A program made the translations under genes and the position numbers. This document shows positions 6,586-11,590 of a stretch of 11,590 nucleotides of DNA, piece by piece. The DNA lies in NCBI GenBank assembly GCA_020056865.1, contig JAGVGX010000180.1:1-11590 (forward strand), in the 5' to 3' direction. The number at the start of each line of letters is the position of its first letter. Within the stretch, counting starts at the first letter, position 1. The notes beneath the pieces are model-generated. The model searched no databases. It saw only the letters and a list, made by a program, of their open reading frames with translations, and was not told the origin of the DNA. Origin of the DNA: Desulfobacterales bacterium. Lineage in GTDB: Bacteria; Desulfobacterota; Desulfobacteria; Desulfobacterales; BuS5.

Positions 6586-7459
6586 TGTAATTATGCCGGT
6601 ATACAATGCCGAAAAATATCTCGACGCATCAATCGAAAGCGTTTTAAACCAAACGCATAATGACTACGAGTTACTTATAATCGATGACGCTTCCACTGAT
6701 AAAACTGCGGCAATTGCTCAGCAATACGCTCAAAAGGATGGCAGGGTGAGGGTACTTAAAAATATATATGACAAAGGAGTGGGCGGAGGTATAAATACGG
6801 GACTGGAAAATTCCAAAGGAGAATATATTGCCAGGGCAGATGGAGACGATATCAATCGACCTTATAGATTTGAATTGCAGGTAAAATATCTTGATGCCCA
6901 TGTGGACATCTTTGTCCTCGGGGGCGGATATGCACCATTTAACAAAAATGGCCACAGAATGGATATCTTTCATCCATCTTCCAGTATTGAGATTGCTTGG
7001 AAATTTGTTTCCGACTCTTTTCTTTGCCACCCAACGGTAATGTTCAGAAAAAGAATTTATGAAGAATTTGGCGGTTATCCAAATGCAGAGGCAGAGGACT
7101 TTGTCTATTTTTCTAAAATAGTAAAAAAATATAAGTGCGCCAATTTAAAAACTATCCTAATCGACTATCGAGAATCATTAACAAACCGCTCTTTTTCTGC
7201 GGCAGAAAAAATTAAGGCGAGTGTAAAGAAGGAATTTTTGGCAAATTACTATTATTATCTCGGTGACACCAGAGATGCCCATTTGTTCTACGATTATCAG
7301 AGTAAACACTATCTAAGAGCCAGAAATCTTTGGAAGGTTAATAGCATCAATTGGAAAATTCTTAGGAAAATTGCGAGGAATTATAATCTTTCAGTCCTTA
7401 GCGGAGAATTTTGGAAGGTTTATTTCCGGATCCTATTGGGGTGCTTGGTAAAAATATGA
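6566..7459 (+). CDS. Family 2 glycosyltransferase
   Basis: This is a cytoplasmic-face GT-A inverting glycosyltransferase of 297 residues that likely adds one sugar of the repeat unit. The N-terminal motif MPVYNAE is at 10-16, the nucleotide-binding DDASTD at 40-45 and the DxD-type ADGDD at 91-95. HPTVMFRK is at 155-162 and the likely catalytic-base region AEDF at 176-179. The C-terminal ~100 residues are basic and aromatic, without clear membrane spans. It starts 20 nt inside the end of the GT10-GT2 gene, so the two are probably co-translated. Donor and acceptor cannot be told from sequence. It resembles the GT2 at 10599-11492 in length and motif layout. Confidence 0.88.
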   Translation: MKTPQISVIMPVYNAEKYLDASIESVLNQTHNDYELLIIDDASTDKTAAIAQQYAQKDGRVRVLKNIYDKGVGGGINTGLENSKGEYIARADGDDINRPYRFELQVKYLDAHVDIFVLGGGYAPFNKNGHRMDIFHPSSSIEIAWKFVSDSFLCHPTVMFRKRIYEEFGGYPNAEAEDFVYFSKIVKKYKCANLKTILIDYRESLTNRSFSAAEKIKASVKKEFLANYYYYLGDTRDAHLFYDYQSKHYLRARNLWKVNSINWKILRKIARNYNLSVLSGEFWKVYFRILLGCLVKI

Positions 7460-7580
7460 AACTAAACAAGACTAACCGTTGGAACTATGGCGATAATTAG
7501 ATTACTGCTGGGTAGTGGTGTCTCAATAACGGCTTTACAATGATTAACCATAAAAATAAAGCATCATAGAGACCCAAAGT

Positions 7581-7610
7581 GAATTGCCCCGCCCACAGGA
7601 CGGGGTATTC
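7581..7610. repeat. Imperfect REP-like palindrome upstream of the epimerase/reductase gene
   Basis: CCCCGCCC (7587-7594) pairs with GGACGGGG (7598-7605) across an ACA loop with one C-A mismatch. Beyond a short bulge, the outer GAAT (7581-7584) pairs with ATTC (7607-7610). The GC-rich stem stands out in an AT-rich gap (7460-7628). It ends 4 nt before the ribosome binding site GGAGGA (7615-7620). No T-run follows, so it looks more like a REP/MITE-type repeat or a 5'-UTR hairpin than a terminator. Confidence 0.5.
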
Positions 7611-7628
7611 TGCGGGAGGATTCCATAA

Positions 7629-8555
7629 ATGGATAAAACGGCGAAAATTTTTATAGCGGGACATAGAGGGCTGGTTGGTTCCGCCATTCTTCGGGCTTTA
7701 CATGCTGGTGGTTTTGAAAACATCTTGACGATATCCAAACAAGAACTTGATCTTCGTAATACAGCGAGCGTTGAGCGTTTTTTTGAGCGGGAACTGCCTG
7801 AATATGTATTTCTTGCTGCGGCAAAAGTAGGCGGTATAAAAGCGAATAGAGACTACCCTGCCGATTTTATCTACGACAATTTGATGATTCAAAGCAATGT
7901 AATCCACCAGTCGTATCAGTTTAGGGTAAAGAAACTTCTATTTCTGGGAAGTTCTTGTATCTATCCACGGGAATGCCCACAGCCCATGAAAGAAGAATAT
8001 CTCCTGACAGGTCCGCTCGAGCCTACCAATGAGGGCTATGCGATAGCGAAGATTGCGGGCTTGAAAATGGCGAAGTATTATCACAAACAAGATGGTTTGC
8101 AATGTATCAATCCGATGCCGTGTAACCTTTATGGACCTAATGACAGCTTTGATTTGAATAATTCTCATGTACTTTCAGCCATGGTGAAAAAGTTTGTTGA
8201 TGCCACAGATACAAAACAAGACACTGTAGTCCTCTGGGGCAGTGGTGTCGCGCGACGCGAGTTTATGCATGTGGATGATCTTGCACGGGCACTCCTGTTT
8301 TTGATGAAAAAGTGGGACTCTCCTGAGATCATTAATGTCGGATGTGGTACGGATATATCGATCAAGGAACTGGCTGAGCTGGTAGCACAGAAGGTCAATT
8401 ACCCTGGCAAAATAGTATGGGATACCAAGATGCCGGATGGGATGCTCAAGAAATGCCTTGATGTTTCCAGGCTCCAAGCACTTGGTTTTCGTCCTATTAT
8501 AACATTAGAGGATGGCATAGAGCAAGTTATACATGAATATAAAAGTAAAACATAA
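7629..8555 (+). CDS. fcl: GDP-L-fucose synthase family epimerase/reductase (Fcl/WcaG or ColC-like)
   Basis: This is an extended short-chain dehydrogenase of 308 residues. It converts a GDP-4-keto-6-deoxy sugar by 3,5-epimerisation and 4-reduction with NADPH. The Rossmann motif GHRGLVG is at 11-17. The residues known for E. coli GDP-fucose synthase are all present one position later: S108 and C110 in GSSCIYP, Y137 and K141 in GYAIAK, and H180 in NNSH. Length fits the family. Ribosome binding site GGAGGA lies 8 nt before the ATG. With GDP-mannose 4,6-dehydratase it would give GDP-L-fucose. The next gene, however, encodes a ColD-like 3-dehydratase, so this may act as ColC in GDP-colitose synthesis, since ColC is a homologue. 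The gene symbol reflects the family and not a proven product. No 4,6-dehydratase gene is in the window. Confidence 0.9.
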   Translation: MDKTAKIFIAGHRGLVGSAILRALHAGGFENILTISKQELDLRNTASVERFFERELPEYVFLAAAKVGGIKANRDYPADFIYDNLMIQSNVIHQSYQFRVKKLLFLGSSCIYPRECPQPMKEEYLLTGPLEPTNEGYAIAKIAGLKMAKYYHKQDGLQCINPMPCNLYGPNDSFDLNNSHVLSAMVKKFVDATDTKQDTVVLWGSGVARREFMHVDDLARALLFLMKKWDSPEIINVGCGTDISIKELAELVAQKVNYPGKIVWDTKMPDGMLKKCLDVSRLQALGFRPIITLEDGIEQVIHEYKSKT

Positions 8556-8569
8556 AGGAGTATAACACA

Positions 8570-9745
8570 TTGATACCGCTGATGAAAAATGCTTTTCTGA
8601 ATGAGTTCGAAACGAAGCAGGCTCTTGCTGAATTTATTTTGAAAGCTCCCCGCCTGAGTATGAGCCACAAATGTTTGGAATTTGAGAAGGCCTTTGCTGA
8701 TTATCAAGGTCGCAGATACTCTATCCTGTTCAATAGCGGAGGTAGTGCAAATCTGGCAATTTTCCAAGCTCTGAAAAATCTCGGGCAATTGAAGGCTGGA
8801 GATAAGATAGGGTTCTCTGCGCTGACGTGGTCAACCAACACGATGCCTATTATTCAAATGGGGCTTGAACCGGTTGCGATCGATTGCGAGCCGATGACAT
8901 TAAATGTCATGTCGTATAACTTGGAAGAACGATTGCGCTCGGTCAAACTCAAGGCTTTTTTTATAACAAATGCGTTAGGTTTCGCAGGCAATCTGGATGT
9001 GATTAAGAAAATTTGTCAGGAAAATAACATAATTCTCATTGAGGATAATTGTGAGGCATTGGGAACCGAACTCCCCACAGGTAAAACAGGTAACTTCGGG
9101 ATTGCCTCCAGTTTTTCCTTCTTTGTAGCTCATCATATGTCCACCATTGAAGGTGGAATGGTATGTACCGGTGAAGAAGAAATAGCGGAAATGTTAAAAA
9201 TCGTCCGGGCAAATGGCTGGGACAGGAATCTCAGTTCTGCACAGCAGCATAAGTGGCGCAAGAAATTCAATGTCATGAGTGAATTTGACGCAAAATATAC
9301 TTTTTATGACCTTGGGTTTAATCTAAGGCCTACAGAGATAACAGGCTTCTTAGGTCTCTATCAACTGCAGTTCTTGGAAGAAAATATTACTAACCGAGAA
9401 AAGAATTACAAACTGTTAGAATCTGCCGTTAAAGAAAATCCTGAACTCGTGACATTAGATTATTCTCATATATCAAGGCTATCCAATTTTGCATTTCCGG
9501 TGGTTTGTAAAACACCGGCATTAAGAAACAAATATCTCGCACAATTTTCCGGAGCCGGTGTTGAAATACGGCCAATGATTGCAGGGAATATACAAAAACA
9601 GCCGTTTTATGCAAAATATTTAAAAATGTTTTACGATTTACCCGGCACTGATTTTATTCATGATTGTGGTTTTTATTGTGGTAATTATCCGGAACTTACT
9701 GAGACAGATTTGGAAACCTTGTTAAGTTGCCTGAGGGTTTATTAA
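8570..9745 (+). CDS. colD: ColD-like PLP-dependent GDP-4-keto-6-deoxymannose 3-dehydratase
   Basis: This is a DegT/DnrJ/EryC1 fold-type I PLP enzyme of 391 residues. In aminotransferases of this family a lysine holds PLP in a motif like SFHxxKN. Here the same place reads SFFVAHHMSTIEGG, with H188 in the lysine position. That replacement marks the 3-dehydratases ColD and RfbH/E1, and ColD from E. coli has its catalytic His at 188. D159 (IEDNCEALG) is the expected PLP-pyridine aspartate, and SGGSAN (56-61) the phosphate-binding loop. The reaction would remove the C3 hydroxyl of GDP-4-keto-6-deoxymannose. The adjoining Fcl-type gene favours a GDP-linked substrate over the CDP sugar of RfbH. The TTG start at 8570 is supported by AAAGGAG (8554-8560), 9 nt upstream; the ATG at 8582 would be too far. 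The symbol is by similarity only. Confidence 0.83.
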   Translation: MIPLMKNAFLNEFETKQALAEFILKAPRLSMSHKCLEFEKAFADYQGRRYSILFNSGGSANLAIFQALKNLGQLKAGDKIGFSALTWSTNTMPIIQMGLEPVAIDCEPMTLNVMSYNLEERLRSVKLKAFFITNALGFAGNLDVIKKICQENNIILIEDNCEALGTELPTGKTGNFGIASSFSFFVAHHMSTIEGGMVCTGEEEIAEMLKIVRANGWDRNLSSAQQHKWRKKFNVMSEFDAKYTFYDLGFNLRPTEITGFLGLYQLQFLEENITNREKNYKLLESAVKENPELVTLDYSHISRLSNFAFPVVCKTPALRNKYLAQFSGAGVEIRPMIAGNIQKQPFYAKYLKMFYDLPGTDFIHDCGFYCGNYPELTETDLETLLSCLRVY

Positions 9746-9750
9746 TTGAT

Positions 9751-10614
9751 ATGGTCATAGTTCAGTTGATTGGCGGATTGGGGAATCAGTTGTTTCAATA
9801 TGCTCTGGCGCGTAGAATTGCGCATATGCATAATGTGCCTTTGAAACTTGATCTCTATGGGTTTGAATCATATAAACTGCATAAGTATAGTTTACAGCAT
9901 TTTAACATCAGAGAGGATTTTGCATCACCAGATGAAATCGCTCGATTCAAAAATAAATCTGGCGTGCTGGCGCGTTTGGCGACAAAATTTAAGCCCTATT
10001 ATGAATGTTCAGTCGTTCATGAACGATTTTTTCATTTTGACTCAAATATGCTGAAAGTATCTAAAAACGTTTATCTTGAAGGTTATTGGCAGAGCGAAAA
10101 ATATTTCAAAGACATTGAAGATATCATCCGCCGTGAATTTATCGTGAAGCATAAGATAGATGCTGAAAATGAACAAATTGCAAAACATATTTCAAGCGTG
10201 AGAGCCATCTCTTTACATATTAGAAGAGGTGACTATGTATCTAACACTGCAACAAACCAAATTCATGGTACTTGTTCTCTAGAATATTACCATCAAGCAA
10301 TAGATATAATTATTAAGAAAGTTGATAAACCATATTTTTTTGTGTTTTCCGATAACTCAGAATGGGCAAAAAAAAATATAATCATTGACTATCCTATAAC
10401 ATTTGTAGACCATAACAACGCTGATAAAAACTATGAAGATATGAGACTTATGAGCCTGTGCAAGCACCACATCATTGCGAACAGCTCCTTTAGCTGGTGG
10501 GGTGCTTGGCTTTGTACAAACCCTGACAAGATTATCATTGCGCCGAGAAAATGGTTTAACAATCAAGATATTAATACAACTGACTTAATACCGGAAAAAT
10601 GGATAAAGATATAA
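9751..10614 (+). CDS. GT11 family glycosyltransferase (alpha-1,2-fucosyltransferase-like)
   Basis: This is a GT-B type transferase of 287 residues from the ATG at 9751. It shows the complete GT11 pattern: IGGLGNQLFQYALAR at 7-21, the donor-binding HIRRGDY at 156-162, FSDN at 199-202 and NSSFSWWGAWL at 244-254. GT11 enzymes move L-fucose from GDP-fucose in alpha-1,2 linkage. GDP-colitose is the 3-deoxy form of that donor and could be used instead, given the ColD-like neighbour. I preferred ATG 9751 to the TTG at 9727 because the protein then begins directly at the conserved N-terminal strand and no longer overlaps the preceding gene, which ends at 9745. GAGGG at 9733-9737 is a rather distant ribosome binding site. 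The end overlaps the next gene by 16 nt. Confidence 0.9.
   Translation: MVIVQLIGGLGNQLFQYALARRIAHMHNVPLKLDLYGFESYKLHKYSLQHFNIREDFASPDEIARFKNKSGVLARLATKFKPYYECSVVHERFFHFDSNMLKVSKNVYLEGYWQSEKYFKDIEDIIRREFIVKHKIDAENEQIAKHISSVRAISLHIRRGDYVSNTATNQIHGTCSLEYYHQAIDIIIKKVDKPYFFVFSDNSEWAKKNIIIDYPITFVDHNNADKNYEDMRLMSLCKHHIIANSSFSWWGAWLCTNPDKIIIAPRKWFNNQDINTTDLIPEKWIKI
10013..10026. repeat. 14-bp perfect palindrome followed by a T-run inside the GT11 gene
   Basis: TCGTTCATGAACGA reads the same on both strands and is followed directly by six T. As RNA it would form a 5-bp stem with a CATG loop, too weak for a convincing terminator, and it is fully coding (VVHERFF). It is noted as a possible attenuating or protein-binding site only. 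Confidence 0.35.
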
Positions 10615-11492
10615 GTGTAAAATTGTCAGAACTACCAAAAGTTACAGTACTGATGCCTGTTTATAACGGGGGAAGGTATTTAAAAGAAGCAATTGAAAGT
10701 ATTTTAAATCAAACATTTACTGATTTTGAATTTCTGATCATAAACGATGGCTCAACCGACCGGAGTGTCGGGATTATCGAATCCTACGCCGACAGCCGGA
10801 TCAGGCTGTCGGATAACGGAGAAAACCTCGGTCTCATCAAGACACTGAACAAAGGTATTGATCTCGCCCGCGGCGAGTACATCGCCCGGATGGACCAGGA
10901 CGATATCAGCCTGCCCAAACGCCTTGAAAAACAGGTGGGGTTCATGGATTCCCATCCCGAAGTCGGCATCTGCGGAACATGGGCGAGAATAATCGATGAA
11001 AGAGGCTTGATTAAGGGCGTAAGGAAAATGCCCGCAGGGAGAACTGCCTTGACGCTCTGCTGGAGGCCTTCTCCATTCATCCATTCGTCCTGCATAATGC
11101 GCTCAACTCTTCTGCAAAAGAACAAGTACAGCCTGGAGTATCCTCATGCGGAAGACTATGCGCTATGGCTGACACTCAGCCGAACCACGGGATTTCATAA
11201 TCTCGATGAATATCTGCTTCTCTATCGAATCCACGGAACCAATATCGGCCGAAAAGAAAGATCCACGCAACTGGGAAATTCCTATAAAGCCTTTGTTGAA
11301 TTCATTGGAAGCAATAAAATCAGCTACGAGGGGTTTCTCGCCCTTATCCCGGTAGAGGCGAAGGTACACCCGCTCAGGAGGGCTTATTACTACTGGCTCG
11401 CCTCTTCGTGTAACGGATTCGACAGCCTGCGATTTATCATCGATAACCTGATTTACATAAAACTCTGGCTAATGGAATACCATGAAGGTTAA
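10599..11492 (+). CDS. Family 2 glycosyltransferase with an internal composition break
   Basis: This is a 297-residue GT-A glycosyltransferase. MPVYNGG is at 19-25, NDGSTD at 49-54, the metal-binding MDQDD at 98-102, PFIHSSCIMR at 159-168 and HAEDYALW at 183-190. It probably adds a sugar to the same repeat unit; donor and linkage are unknown. It starts 16 nt inside the GT11 gene, which argues for coupled translation. Base composition jumps inside the gene, from about 30% G+C at 10621-10740 to about 55% at 10741-10920. The switch falls where NDGSTD is encoded. The frame is intact across the break, so the protein looks functional. This suggests a hybrid formed by recombination at a conserved motif. 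Confidence 0.88.
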   Translation: MDKDISVKLSELPKVTVLMPVYNGGRYLKEAIESILNQTFTDFEFLIINDGSTDRSVGIIESYADSRIRLSDNGENLGLIKTLNKGIDLARGEYIARMDQDDISLPKRLEKQVGFMDSHPEVGICGTWARIIDERGLIKGVRKMPAGRTALTLCWRPSPFIHSSCIMRSTLLQKNKYSLEYPHAEDYALWLTLSRTTGFHNLDEYLLLYRIHGTNIGRKERSTQLGNSYKAFVEFIGSNKISYEGFLALIPVEAKVHPLRRAYYYWLASSCNGFDSLRFIIDNLIYIKLWLMEYHEG

Positions 11493-11590
11493 GAGAGCTT
11501 TGAAGAACATCCAATTTTGGCCAAGTACAAGGAAGGCAATAATTTCAACCACAGGAATACATTGAGTATTTCGAGGATTGAAATTTGAGC
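11493..11590. other. Right-edge sequence without a convincing gene
   Basis: All three forward frames meet a stop before the end of the window. An ATG at 11482, overlapping the preceding stop by 11 nt, opens a 27-residue frame (MKVKRALKNIQFWPS...) that ends at 11563-11565. Its overlap resembles the other gene junctions here, so it might be the start of a broken gene, but there is no recognisable domain or ribosome binding site. Confidence 0.3.

Noticed and set aside
7830..7836. GGCGGTA resembling the core of the ops/JUMPStart element
   Set aside because: It lies inside the epimerase/reductase coding sequence, where it helps encode KVGGIK. It is not upstream of an operon, and no JUMPStart-like sequence was seen ahead of wzm.
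8399..8788. Minus-strand 129-residue frame across the junction of the epimerase/reductase and dehydratase genes
   Set aside because: It is antisense to two strongly supported genes and shows no recognisable domain.
9727..9750. GT11 start at TTG 9727
   Set aside because: The GT11 family begins directly with the strand encoded from ATG 9751. The TTG reading only adds residues overlapping the previous gene.
10013..10032. Palindrome plus T-run as an intrinsic terminator within GT11
   Set aside because: The stem is only 5 bp, and the site lies in the middle of an intact gene whose downstream neighbour is translationally coupled.
10752..11125. Two overlapping minus-strand frames of 110 and 113 residues inside the last GT2 gene
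   Set aside because: They are opposite-strand shadows of a clear GT2 coding sequence in its GC-richer part. They have no motifs and no ribosome binding sites.

Overview
The window reads as part of a Gram-negative surface-polysaccharide (O-antigen or capsule) locus of the ABC-transporter-dependent type, with a small MNT-HEPN toxin-antitoxin module at its left edge. Every supported gene is on the + strand. The species cannot be named from the sequence. Wzm/Wzt export plus nucleotide-sugar and glycosyltransferase genes indicates a Gram-negative or other diderm bacterium. Composition is uneven, from about 30% to 60% G+C in hand-counted blocks, as is common in O-antigen loci assembled by transfer.

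Layout. Positions 1-261 hold a possible C-terminal end of a truncated gene (3-83), two short heptameric tandem-repeat tracts (97-124 and 154-181) and the first copy of a 63-bp direct repeat (198-260). The MNT nucleotidyltransferase antitoxin (262-705) and the HEPN toxin (698-1141) overlap by 8 nt. The second repeat copy (1154-1216) follows, so the pair is bracketed like a cassette. Next come the ABC-2 permease wzm (1361-2215) and the ATPase wzt with a C-terminal carbohydrate-binding domain (2312-3583). Then follow an FkbM methyltransferase with a coiled-coil tail (3622-4554), a 666-residue GT10-GT2 fusion (4585-6585) and a GT2 enzyme (6566-7459). A 169-bp gap with a REP-like palindrome leads to a GDP-fucose-synthase-family epimerase/reductase (7629-8555), a ColD-like PLP 3-dehydratase (8570-9745), a GT11 transferase (9751-10614) and another GT2 enzyme (10599-11492). 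The last 98 bases carry no convincing gene.

How the genes could work together. The PLP enzyme carries His where DegT-family aminotransferases carry the PLP lysine. That is the hallmark of the 3-dehydratases ColD and RfbH/E1. Next to an Fcl/ColC-type epimerase-reductase, this suggests GDP-colitose (3,6-dideoxy-L-galactose), alone or besides GDP-L-fucose. GDP-mannose 4,6-dehydratase is not in the window and must be encoded elsewhere. The GT10 and GT11 domains belong to families that use GDP-fucose-type donors, so both could transfer this sugar. The GT2 enzymes would build the rest of the repeat unit. The FkbM methyltransferase may cap the chain, and the Wzt C-terminal domain may recognise that cap before Wzm/Wzt export. 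The pathway assignment is inference from families and active-site residues. The exact sugars cannot be read from sequence.
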